NCBI GenBank assembly: GCA_934130405.1
Contig: CAKOXX010000008.1
Location: 1-56,705 of the forward strand
Origin: an uncultured Bacilli bacterium
Lineage (GTDB): Bacteria; Bacillota_I; Bacilli_A; RF39; UBA660
Direction of reading: 5' to 3'
DNA length: 56,705 nucleotides
Each line of letters opens with the position of its first letter. The first letter of the stretch is position 1. The position numbers were made by a program, and so were the translations under genes. Positions 16,554-23,714 of this stretch are shown one piece after another. Under the pieces are notes generated by a model. That model was not told the origin of the DNA. It made no database searches and saw only the letters and a program-made list of their open reading frames with translations.

Positions 16554-16690
16554 AGTTAAAGAAAAGGAAAGAGATTTTTATCCACCTGATCAGCCCTAAT
16601 AGAGGCGATAGGTCAAAAGCCAACATATTAATCTTAATAAGGATATATGGGTTTTTAAGTGGATAAATATTTATCCACTTTTCTTAATTT
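16554..16690 (+). promoter_or_regulatory. L20-type ribosomal protein leader with transcription attenuator
   Basis: The transcript leader before infC ends in a perfect 24-bp palindrome (16657-16680) followed by TTCTTAATTT, a terminator shape. The upstream piece TTTATCCAC (16577-16585) is exactly complementary to GTGGATAAA (16659-16667), the 5' arm of that palindrome, so it can form a competing antiterminator. Bacilli control infC-rpmI-rplT by L20-dependent attenuation of this kind. Binding of L20 itself is inferred. Confidence 0.75.
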
Positions 16691-16702
16691 ATGGAGGTGT
16701 TA

Positions 16703-17236
16703 ATTATCGCAAAAGATAAGAACAGTCTAATGATTAATGATGAGATTAGAGCCAAGGAAGTATTAGTTATTGGTCCAAATGGAGAACAAGTAGGAATTAA
16801 ATCAATAAGTGATGCTAGAACACTAGCAAATTATGCCAATCTTGATTTAGTACTTATGAATCCAAATGGTAATCCACCTGTTTGTAAGGTAATGGATTAT
16901 AATAAGTATCGTTATGAAAGACAAAAGAAAGAAAAAGATGCTTTAAAAAAACAAAGAGCTAGTCAAGCAGAGTTAAAAGAGTTTCGTTTATCTCCTGTAA
17001 TTGATGTAGGGGATTTTGAAACAAAATTAAGAAATGCTATTAAATACCTTAAAAAAGGAGATAAGATAAAACTTAGTATTCGTTTTAAAGGTAGACAAAT
17101 GGCACATACTGAACTTGGTAAAGAAGTCTTAGAGCGTTTTGCAGAAAGAGCAAGTGAATTTGCTGAAGTAGCAGAAAGTGCAAAATTAGACGGTCGTAAT
17201 ATGACGATGATGTTAGTACCAAAAAAAGATAAGTAG
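16703..17236 (+). CDS. infC: Translation initiation factor IF-3
   Basis: The product (about 177 residues) has the N-domain LMINDEIRAKEVLVIGPNGEQ and the C-domain KGDKIKLSIRFKGRQMAH. The in-frame ATG at 16691 lies upstream of the strong GGAGGTG (16693-16699) and has no ribosome site itself. The likely start is ATT at 16703 (MIAKDKN...) or ATC at 16706. Non-standard starts of infC (AUU in Escherichia coli and Bacillus) let IF-3 regulate its own synthesis, because it rejects such codons. It leads the infC-rpmI-rplT operon. Confidence 0.95.
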   Translation: MIAKDKNSLMINDEIRAKEVLVIGPNGEQVGIKSISDARTLANYANLDLVLMNPNGNPPVCKVMDYNKYRYERQKKEKDALKKQRASQAELKEFRLSPVIDVGDFETKLRNAIKYLKKGDKIKLSIRFKGRQMAHTELGKEVLERFAERASEFAEVAESAKLDGRNMTMMLVPKKDK

Positions 17237-17248
17237 GAGGAATAAATT

Positions 17249-17434
17249 ATGCCAAAAATTAAAACACATAAGGGAACAGCAAAAGTAGTCAAAAAACGTA
17301 AAAATGATATTAAAATTGGACGTCCAGGAAGTCGTCACAACACTGGTTACAAACCAACTAGTGCAAATCGTAAAAATAGAAAAGGATCTAACTTAAGTAA
17401 AGCAGATCAAAATCGTTTAAAGAATGTTCTTTAA
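17249..17434 (+). CDS. rpmI: 50S ribosomal protein L35
   Basis: 61 residues, starting MPKIKTHKGTAKVVKKRKN and ending with the typical KADQNRLKNVL. AGGAGGA upstream; 12 bases after infC. Standard length for the family. Confidence 0.97.
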   Translation: MPKIKTHKGTAKVVKKRKNDIKIGRPGSRHNTGYKPTSANRKNRKGSNLSKADQNRLKNVL

Positions 17435-17457
17435 AATGAGATGAAGGAGGAGAAAGT

Positions 17458-17988
17458 ATGGCAAGAGTAAAGAATGGAGCAACAACAAAAGCTCGTCATA
17501 AAAAAGTATTAAAACAAGCAAAAGGATATTTTGGAAGTAAGCATAGATTATATAAGACAGCTAAAGAACAATTAATGCATTCAGGACAATATGCTTTCCG
17601 TGATAGAAAACAAAAGAAAAGAGAATTCAGAAAACTTTGGATTACTCGTATCAACGCAGCATGTCGTTTAAATGATATTAGTTATTCAAAATTTATTAAT
17701 GGATTAACTAAAAATGGAATAGAAGTTAACCGTAAGATGTTATCAGAAATAGCAATTAATGATCCTAAAGCATTTACAGAATTAGTTAATGTTGCTAAAG
17801 GAGAAAAGAAAGTAGCTACTGCAAAAGCAACAACTAAGAAAGAAGAACCAAAAAAAGAAACAGTAAAAACTGAAGCTGTAGATTATGATAAAATGACAGT
17901 AGCAGAATTAAAAGAAATTGCAAAAGAAAAGAATATTTCTGTAACAGGACTTAAAAAAGCTGAAATCATTGCAGAATTAAATAAATAA
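17458..17988 (+). CDS. rplT: 50S ribosomal protein L20 with C-terminal Rho-N/SAP-like extension
   Basis: Residues 1 to about 117 are ordinary L20 (MARVKNGATTKARHKKVLKQ, HSGQYAFRDRKQKKREFR). The protein continues to 176 residues through a Lys/Thr/Glu linker into DKMTVAELKEIAKEKNI and GLKKAEIIAELNK, a helix-extended-loop-helix shape like the Rho N-terminal or SAP nucleic-acid-binding domain. The same module ends ribosomal protein S2 (see 18081-18992), with high DNA similarity. L20 is needed for 50S assembly and controls its own operon. The role of the tail is unknown. Confidence 0.95.
   Translation: MARVKNGATTKARHKKVLKQAKGYFGSKHRLYKTAKEQLMHSGQYAFRDRKQKKREFRKLWITRINAACRLNDISYSKFINGLTKNGIEVNRKMLSEIAINDPKAFTELVNVAKGEKKVATAKATTKKEEPKKETVKTEAVDYDKMTVAELKEIAKEKNISVTGLKKAEIIAELNK
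17863..17985 (+). repeat. 123-bp repeat at the 3' end of rplT (copy 1)
   Basis: This stretch aligns without gaps to 18867-18989 in rpsB, with about 17 differences by eye (about 86% identity). It encodes the shared 41-residue tail. Such similarity between two otherwise unrelated ribosomal genes points to domain copying or gene conversion within this operon. Confidence 0.85.
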
Positions 17989-18080
17989 ACATATTTTGGA
18001 ATTAGATTGCCTAGTGCCAGAAATGGTGGTAGTCTTTAGAACAAAATAGAAGATAATAAAAACGAAAAGGAGAAATTAAT
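17989..18080 (+). promoter_or_regulatory. Possible structured leader of rpsB
   Basis: The 92-base gap between rplT and rpsB contains GATTGCC, which can pair with GGTAGTC in seven pairs (two of them G-T), enclosing a smaller GCC/GGT stem. No promoter or terminator is obvious. An S2-binding autoregulatory leader is possible, but this rests on hand folding. Confidence 0.35.
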
Positions 18081-18992
18081 ATGACAGTTGTATCAATGAA
18101 TTATTTATTAGAAGCAGGTGTTCACTTTGGACATCAAAAGAGAAGATGGAATCCTAAGATGAAGGAATACATCTATACTACAAGAGATGATATTTATATT
18201 ATCGATTTACAAAAAACAGCTAAATGTATGGAAAAAGCTTACGCTGCATTAAAAGAAATAGCTGAAAATGATGGAAAGGTTTTATTTGTAGGTACAAAGA
18301 AACAAGCTCAAGAAGCAGCAGAAGAAAATGCTACTCGTACAAATATGTATTTCATCAATGAACGTTGGTTAGGTGGAACTTTAACAAACTTCAAAACTAT
18401 CAAATCAAGAATCAGAAGAATGGAAGAAATCGAAAAGATGGAAACTGATGGAACATTTGATTTACTTCCTAAGAAAGAAGTAGCAGGACTTAGAAAAGAA
18501 TACGAAAAGTTAAACAAAAACTTACGTGGTATTCGTGATATGAAGAAAATTCCTGATGCTTTAATCATTGTAGATCCAAGAAAAGAAGAAATCGCTATTA
18601 AAGAAGCAAGAATTTTAGGAATCCCAGTATTTGGTATTGTAGATACTAACTGTGATCCTGATATGGTTGATTATGTAATTCCAGGAAACGATGATGCTGT
18701 TCGTTCAGTAAAATTAGTAATCGGAGCATTAACTAATGCTATTGCAGAAGCTAATGGTAATGAAGTAATTGATTATGTTTCTGAAGATGATAAAGCAAAA
18801 GAAGCTAAGAGAAAAGAAAAAATGGCTGAAAAGACTGCTCAAGTAAAAACAGAAGCTAAAGAAGAAGTAAAAACTGAGACTGTAGATTATGATAAAATGA
18901 CAGTAGCAGAATTAAAAGATTTAGCTAAAGAAAAAAATATTTCTGTAGCAGGACTTAAAAAAGCTGAAATTATTGAAAAATTAGCAGCTTAA
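18081..18992 (+). CDS. rpsB: 30S ribosomal protein S2 with C-terminal Rho-N/SAP-like extension
   Basis: 303 residues, against about 230-260 usually. The S2 core begins LLEAGVHFGHQKRRWNPKM and contains LGGTLTNFKTIK and DALIIVDPRKE. After about residue 238 a charged linker leads to DKMTVAELKDLAKEKNI and GLKKAEIIEKLAA, the same module that ends L20. S2 binds the 30S head-body junction near the mRNA exit side. The gene is followed by tsf as in most bacteria. The usual pyrH and frr partners are absent. Confidence 0.95.
   Translation: MTVVSMNYLLEAGVHFGHQKRRWNPKMKEYIYTTRDDIYIIDLQKTAKCMEKAYAALKEIAENDGKVLFVGTKKQAQEAAEENATRTNMYFINERWLGGTLTNFKTIKSRIRRMEEIEKMETDGTFDLLPKKEVAGLRKEYEKLNKNLRGIRDMKKIPDALIIVDPRKEEIAIKEARILGIPVFGIVDTNCDPDMVDYVIPGNDDAVRSVKLVIGALTNAIAEANGNEVIDYVSEDDKAKEAKRKEKMAEKTAQVKTEAKEEVKTETVDYDKMTVAELKDLAKEKNISVAGLKKAEIIEKLAA
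18867..18989 (+). repeat. 123-bp repeat at the 3' end of rpsB (copy 2)
   Basis: Partner of the repeat at 17863-17985, in the same orientation and same reading frame. Differences are concentrated in the last two codons and in the middle LKEIA/LKDLA segment. Confidence 0.85.
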
Positions 18993-19034
18993 TTAATGAT
19001 AATCAATTATTTACTATAGAAAGAGGAATTTATT

Positions 19035-19913
19035 ATGTTTAAAGCAAGTGATGTAAAAGAACTAAGAGATAAAACTGGTGCTGGAATGCTTGATTGTAAG
19101 AAAGCACTAGAAGCTACTAATGGAAATATGACTGAAGCTGTTGACTGGTTAAGAGAAAAAGGAATCAGTAAAGCTGAAAAGAAAGCTAGTCGTGTAGCAG
19201 CTGAAGGACTTTGTAAAATAGTTACTGACGGTAATAAAGCTGTTATCCTAGAAGTAAATTCAGAAACAGACTTTGTTGCTAAGAATGAAGAATTTACAAA
19301 CTTCGTTGATTATTTAGCTAACACAATCTTAGCTAACAACTTAAAGACTCACGAAGAAGTATTATCATTTGAAGACAATGGAGAAACAATTGAAAATAAA
19401 TTAGTTGCTTTAACAGCAAAAATTGGTGAAAAATTATCTTTCCGTCGTCATGAACTAGTTACAAAGAATGATAATGAAGTATTTGGAAACTATTTACATA
19501 TGGGTGGAAGAATTGGTGCATTAGTAGTTCTTGCTAATACTAATGAAGAAGTAGCAAAAGATGTTGCAATGCACGTTGCTGCTATGGCACCAGTTTGTGC
19601 TACTAGGAGTGATGTACCAGCTGATATGGTTGATCATGAAAGTAAAGTAATTAAAGAACAAGTTATGAATGAAGGAAAACCAGCTGATATAGCAGAAAAA
19701 ATGGTAACTGGAAGACTTAACAAATTCTATAAAGAAATCTGTCTTGAAGAACAAGAATTTATTAAAGATTCAAGTGTAAATGTAGGTACATTTGTTAAAA
19801 ACAATGGTGGATCAATCGTTTCTATGATTCGTTATGCTGTAGGTGAAGGAATTGAGAAAAAAGAAGAAAACTTTGCTGATGAAGTAATGAGTCAAATTAA
19901 TGGTACAAAATAA
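19035..19913 (+). CDS. tsf: Elongation factor Ts
   Basis: 292 residues. The N-terminal UBA-like domain has LRDKTGAGMLDCKKAL and EAVDWLREKGISKA; SETDFVAKN (about 77) is the EF-Tu contact region. EF-Ts exchanges GDP for GTP on EF-Tu. GAGG ribosome site upstream, 42 bases after rpsB. A strong terminator follows. Confidence 0.97.
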   Translation: MFKASDVKELRDKTGAGMLDCKKALEATNGNMTEAVDWLREKGISKAEKKASRVAAEGLCKIVTDGNKAVILEVNSETDFVAKNEEFTNFVDYLANTILANNLKTHEEVLSFEDNGETIENKLVALTAKIGEKLSFRRHELVTKNDNEVFGNYLHMGGRIGALVVLANTNEEVAKDVAMHVAAMAPVCATRSDVPADMVDHESKVIKEQVMNEGKPADIAEKMVTGRLNKFYKEICLEEQEFIKDSSVNVGTFVKNNGGSIVSMIRYAVGEGIEKKEENFADEVMSQINGTK

Positions 19914-19931
19914 TTAATAATTGATATACCA

Positions 19932-19966
19932 AATAGTACTGATTAAAAAAATCAGTACTATTTTAG
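19932..19966 (+). terminator. Terminator of rpsB-tsf
   Basis: AATAGTACTGAT (19932-19943) pairs perfectly with ATCAGTACTATT (19951-19962), followed by a short T-run. Confidence 0.88.
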
Positions 19967-19995
19967 TATAATCGCTAGTAATTATTAAAAAATTA

Positions 19996-20004
19996 TGTTA
20001 TAAT
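19996..20004 (+). promoter_or_regulatory. Extended -10 promoter of typA
   Basis: TGTTATAAT (TG extension with TATAAT at 19999-20004), 28 bases before the typA start. No consensus -35 at the right distance. Confidence 0.5.
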
Positions 20005-20032
20005 TTAGAACGTATTTTGGAGTGTGATATAT

Positions 20033-21847
20033 ATGAAAAAAAGAAATATAGCAATTATTGCGCACGTTGACCATGGAAAAACAACTCTTGTTGATGGAAT
20101 TTTAAAAACATCAGGAATGTTTAGAGACAATGAAGATGTAAGTAACGTTTCAATGGACTCAAATGCTCTAGAAAGAGAACGTGGTATTACAATTCTTGCT
20201 AAAACAACTGCTCTTGACTATAAAGATTATCGTATCAACATCTTAGATACACCAGGACATGCTGATTTTGGTGGTGAAGTTGAACGTATCATGAATATGG
20301 TTGATGGCGTATTATTGGTAGTAGATGCTTATGAAGGAGCAATGCCACAGACTAGATTTGTTTTAAAGAAAGCTTTAGAAGCAAAAGTAAAACCTATCGT
20401 TGTTATTAATAAAGTAGATAAGCCAAGTGCTCGTTGCTCTAAGGTAGTAGATGAAGTTTTAGACTTATTTATCGAATTAGGTGCTGATGAAAATCAACTA
20501 GAATTTCCAGTTGTTTATGCTAGTGCTTTAAATGAAACTTGTAGTTTGAGTGATGATATTTCTACTCAAAAACCTGGCTTTGAACCATTACTTGATTTAA
20601 TCATTAGTGAAATACCAGCTCCGACAGGAGATAATACTAAACCATTACAATTCCAACCAGCTTTATTAGATTACAATGAATTTGTTGGAAGAATTGGAAT
20701 TGGTCGTGTTCATAACGGAGAAATTCATACAGGTGAAATGGTTAACTGCGTTAGATTAGATGGTAGTACTAAAGCTTTCCGTATTCAAAAACTATTTGGT
20801 TACTATGGATATAGTAGAGTAGAAATCGACCATGCTGAAGCTGGAGATATTGTTGCTATTGCGGGACTTGCTGATATCTCTGTTGGTGAAACAATCTGTT
20901 CTCAAGGACAAGTTTTACCATTACCAATCTTACATATTGATGAACCAACTTTACAAATGACTTTTGGTGCTAATACTTCACCATTTGTAGGACGTGATGG
21001 TAAATTAGTTACTGCTCGTAAGATTGAAGAAAGACTTTTGAAAGAAACTCAGAAAGATGTAAGTTTAAAAGTAGAGACAGCTACTAATGATAGTTTCTTA
21101 GTATCTGGTCGTGGAGAATTACACTTAGGAATTTTAATTGAAAATATGAGACGTGAAGGTTTTGAACTTCAAGTATCTAAACCTAAGGTAATTATTAAAG
21201 AAATAGATGGTGTTAAATATGAACCATGGGAAGATTTACAAATCGAAGTACCAGAAGACTGCGTTGGTTCAGTAATTGAACAATTAGGACTACGTGGAGC
21301 TAAACTACTTAATATGGAAAACTTTGAAAATCAATCAAGATTAACATATAAAGTACCATCTCGTGGTTTACTAGGATTTATGACTGATTTTATGACAATG
21401 ACTAAAGGTTATGGAATTATTAATCATACTTTTGCTTCTTATGAACCATATGAAAGTGTTGAAATTGGAGAAAGAAAACTTGGTGTTTTAGTATCAGTTG
21501 ATAGTGGACAAGCTACAGCTTATTCAATCGGAAATCTAGAAGATCGTGGTATCATGTTTATTGAGCCAGGTTGTGAAGTTTATGAAGGAATGATTATTGG
21601 TGAATGTAATAGAGATAACGACCTTGCTGTTAATGTTACTAAAGGAAAACAATTAACTAACACAAGAGCAGCTGGAAGTGATCATACAGTAGTATTAAAA
21701 AGACCTCGTCCAATTACTTTGGAATATGCACTAGATTATATTAACTCTGATGAATTAATTGAAGTAACACCAAATAACATTAGACTTCGTAAGAAAATAT
21801 TAAATACTGAAGAAAGAAAGAAATTTGACGCTAAGAAAAAGAAATAG
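20033..21847 (+). CDS. typA: Ribosome-associated GTPase TypA/BipA
   Basis: 604 residues. G1 AHVDHGKTT (about residues 10-18), the switch I region with RERGITI, G3 DTPGHADFGGE, G4 NKVDKPSA. The C-terminal TypA part contains VPSRGLLGFMTDFMT and NTRAAGSDHTVVL. It is an EF-G-like translational GTPase that helps ribosome assembly and stress growth. I use ATG at 20033, 10 bases after GGAG; GTG at 20024 is too close to that site. A terminator follows. Confidence 0.96.
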   Translation: MKKRNIAIIAHVDHGKTTLVDGILKTSGMFRDNEDVSNVSMDSNALERERGITILAKTTALDYKDYRINILDTPGHADFGGEVERIMNMVDGVLLVVDAYEGAMPQTRFVLKKALEAKVKPIVVINKVDKPSARCSKVVDEVLDLFIELGADENQLEFPVVYASALNETCSLSDDISTQKPGFEPLLDLIISEIPAPTGDNTKPLQFQPALLDYNEFVGRIGIGRVHNGEIHTGEMVNCVRLDGSTKAFRIQKLFGYYGYSRVEIDHAEAGDIVAIAGLADISVGETICSQGQVLPLPILHIDEPTLQMTFGANTSPFVGRDGKLVTARKIEERLLKETQKDVSLKVETATNDSFLVSGRGELHLGILIENMRREGFELQVSKPKVIIKEIDGVKYEPWEDLQIEVPEDCVGSVIEQLGLRGAKLLNMENFENQSRLTYKVPSRGLLGFMTDFMTMTKGYGIINHTFASYEPYESVEIGERKLGVLVSVDSGQATAYSIGNLEDRGIMFIEPGCEVYEGMIIGECNRDNDLAVNVTKGKQLTNTRAAGSDHTVVLKRPRPITLEYALDYINSDELIEVTPNNIRLRKKILNTEERKKFDAKKKK

Positions 21848-21855
21848 ATTATTTT

Positions 21856-21887
21856 GACAGGGTATTTTACTCTGTCTTATTTTTTTC
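21856..21887 (+). terminator. Terminator after typA
   Basis: GACAG (21856-21860) pairs with CTGTC (21872-21876), with a partially paired inner loop, then TTATTTTTTT. Confidence 0.8.
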
Positions 21888-21964
21888 TTTAAATCTTAAT
21901 GAAATATTAAAAGCAAGACAAGCATTTGATGAATTATTTTGTAGTTATTTTTTATCTTAACTAA

Positions 21965-21993
21965 TTGAATAATCAATTTATGTGTGATATATT
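21965..21993 (+). promoter_or_regulatory. Promoter of the transglutaminase-like gene
   Basis: TTGAAT (21965-21970), 17-bp spacer, TATATT (21988-21993), 21 bases before ATG 22014. Confidence 0.5.
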
Positions 21994-22013
21994 TATGGAG
22001 AAAGGCGGTTTAT

Positions 22014-23012
22014 ATGTATATAGAAAAGTTAATAGCTGAATTAGAAAGTGGAAAGGATATACAGAAAATAGTCAGTGATAGATTAGATTACTTGAATAGT
22101 GAAAGTTATCAATCAAATAAGATACATATAGTAACTAAATCTTCTAATCTAGTAATATTATGGGAAGGATTTATTCCAACAACACAAAAAGTTGCGAATA
22201 CTGATCTTCTTAATCCTAGTTATTTAGTTCCAGGTACTAATAAAGTATATGAAGATTTCGTTTTAGCTCTTAAAAATTATATAGATAATGGTACTGATAT
22301 AAAACATAAATACCCAATAAGATATGCAAAAAAATTTTTTGAAAAAACTGAAAATGAATATAGTGACATAATTAATCTTTATAAAGAATGTGGCTATAAT
22401 AGAGCGGAATTAAGAGAAGAATTGCAAGCATTTATTTCTGAATATTCGGTAGCAAAGAAATATGTTAATAATATAGATTCTTTTTCAGACATATATAACT
22501 TTCAATATTTTATTACTCCAGAAGATATAAAAACAAATAAGGAATATAAATTATTTAAGGAAGTATATAAATCTATTACAGAGGGAAAAGAACAAGGAAT
22601 TCCTTTAGATGAATTAAAGGGAACTGGAGTAATTAATATGTGTACTGAATATGCAATGTTTTATCAAAATTTATCATCTTTTCTTGGATATGAAACTATT
22701 ATGGCAGGAGGAAATTTAAAAAATGAAGGACATAACTATAATTTTGTTTATGACAATGGTCAGTGGATGCTTCACGATCTTGTAAATGGTAAAGATGGTT
22801 ATGTTAACTATAAGTTAGGAAAAGATTTTACAGAAGAAGATATAGTTGATGTTATTTTTGGTGATAAAAAAATAGAATTAGCAAATGAAAATAATTTAGT
22901 ATATGAAAAAAATGACGGAATTATAGGAAAACAATCTGATGTGCTACTTGAAGAAGATCAAATGAAAGATGTTTCAACTCAATTACAAGAAAACAAGGGT
23001 AGAAGTCTTTAG
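22014..23012 (+). CDS. Protein with a transglutaminase-like cysteine peptidase core
   Basis: 332 residues from ATG 22014 (AAAGGCGG upstream). No signal peptide or membrane segment. The first 200 residues are helical and unrecognised. Residues about 205-260 show the transglutaminase-like triad pattern: Cys210 in NMCTEYAMFYQNLSSFLGY, His240 in GHNYNFVYDNGQW, and Asp255 in LHDLVNGKDG. Such enzymes are transamidases, peptidases or deamidases. The C-terminal 60 residues are charged and may be disordered. It is a single-gene unit between typA and the secretion locus. Substrate and location are unknown; a secreted effector role is only a thought. Confidence 0.65.
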   Translation: MYIEKLIAELESGKDIQKIVSDRLDYLNSESYQSNKIHIVTKSSNLVILWEGFIPTTQKVANTDLLNPSYLVPGTNKVYEDFVLALKNYIDNGTDIKHKYPIRYAKKFFEKTENEYSDIINLYKECGYNRAELREELQAFISEYSVAKKYVNNIDSFSDIYNFQYFITPEDIKTNKEYKLFKEVYKSITEGKEQGIPLDELKGTGVINMCTEYAMFYQNLSSFLGYETIMAGGNLKNEGHNYNFVYDNGQWMLHDLVNGKDGYVNYKLGKDFTEEDIVDVIFGDKKIELANENNLVYEKNDGIIGKQSDVLLEEDQMKDVSTQLQENKGRSL

Positions 23013-23072
23013 AAACGATAATTGTATTTGTTATATTTGAAATTAAAATTTAGAATTAGATGTATAGGAAAT

Positions 23073-23108
23073 AAAAGACACCAATTTTTAATTGATTTGT
23101 CTTTTTTT
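23073..23108 (+). terminator. Terminator of the transglutaminase-like gene
   Basis: AAAAGACA (23073-23080) pairs with TGTCTTTT (23098-23105), with an inner AAT/ATT pairing, then more T residues. Confidence 0.7.
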
Positions 23109-23152
23109 GATGTAATGATAATGTTAAAAAACAATTTATCTATTTAACACAT

Positions 23153-23182
23153 AAAAAAAAGTCTAGTTTTGTTCCTAGACTT
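23153..23182 (-). terminator. Terminator of the thioredoxin-like lipoprotein gene
   Basis: On the minus strand AAGTCTAG (23182-23175) pairs with CTAGACTT (23166-23159), followed by TTTTTT. Confidence 0.8.
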
Positions 23183-23600
23183 AATCACTTATATATTTAG
23201 CATCTTTTAGTTTATTGTAAATTTCTTTATTGCTGACAGCTCCAACAATCTTATTCATTACTTCTTCATTTCCTTTTTTAAAGAAGCAAACAGTAGGTGT
23301 TCCCGAAACTTCAGTTATTTCATATAATTTATTTTTTTCTTCTTCCGTTAAATTAGAAAGATTAATTGAATAACCAGTTAAATCATATTTACTTAATACT
23401 TCTCTGAATCTAGGTGAAAATTCTTCACAATGAGAACAACCAGTTTGTACAATTTCTAGAATAAAAGTTTCCTTATTTTCAATCTTTCCTTGTAAAGTAG
23501 AAAAGTCAATTTCCTTTACCGTATTTAAACTATTTTTACAACCAGTAAGAAATAAAACACCTACTAATATAACCAAAAAGATGATTTCCTTTTTCTTCAT
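23181..23600 (-). CDS. Thioredoxin-like thiol-disulfide oxidoreductase lipoprotein
   Basis: 139 residues. The N-terminal signal ends in the lipobox FLTGC (Cys21 lipidated). The thioredoxin fold carries the redox pair Cys55/Cys58 in TGCSHCEEF and the cis-Pro loop VSGTPTV (about 98-104). It would act on the outer face of the membrane, making or repairing disulfides. It is divergent from the secretion/pilus operon, and the two promoters share a palindrome. That operon encodes secreted proteins with very many cysteines, so these may be its clients. Direction of the reaction (oxidase or reductase) cannot be told. Confidence 0.85.
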   Translation of the reverse strand: MKKKEIIFLVILVGVLFLTGCKNSLNTVKEIDFSTLQGKIENKETFILEIVQTGCSHCEEFSPRFREVLSKYDLTGYSINLSNLTEEEKNKLYEITEVSGTPTVCFFKKGNEEVMNKIVGAVSNKEIYNKLKDAKYISD

Positions 23601-23619
23601 TTATTACACCTCACAAGTA

Positions 23620-23681
23620 ATTATAACAACCAAAAATACTATTTGTAAATAATTTACAACTTAAAATATTTTTGCTATACT
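23620..23681. promoter_or_regulatory. Divergent promoters joined by a palindrome
   Basis: The leftward promoter (minus) has TTTACA (23649-23644), an 18-bp spacer and TATAAT (23625-23620). The rightward promoter has TTTACA (23653-23658), a 17-bp spacer and TATACT (23676-23681). TTGTAAATAATTTACAA (23643-23659), a palindrome around one central base, contains both -35 boxes. One protein bound there would control both units. Confidence 0.65.
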
Positions 23682-23714
23682 AAAAATGATAATAATAAGG
23701 GGCGTGATGATAGT

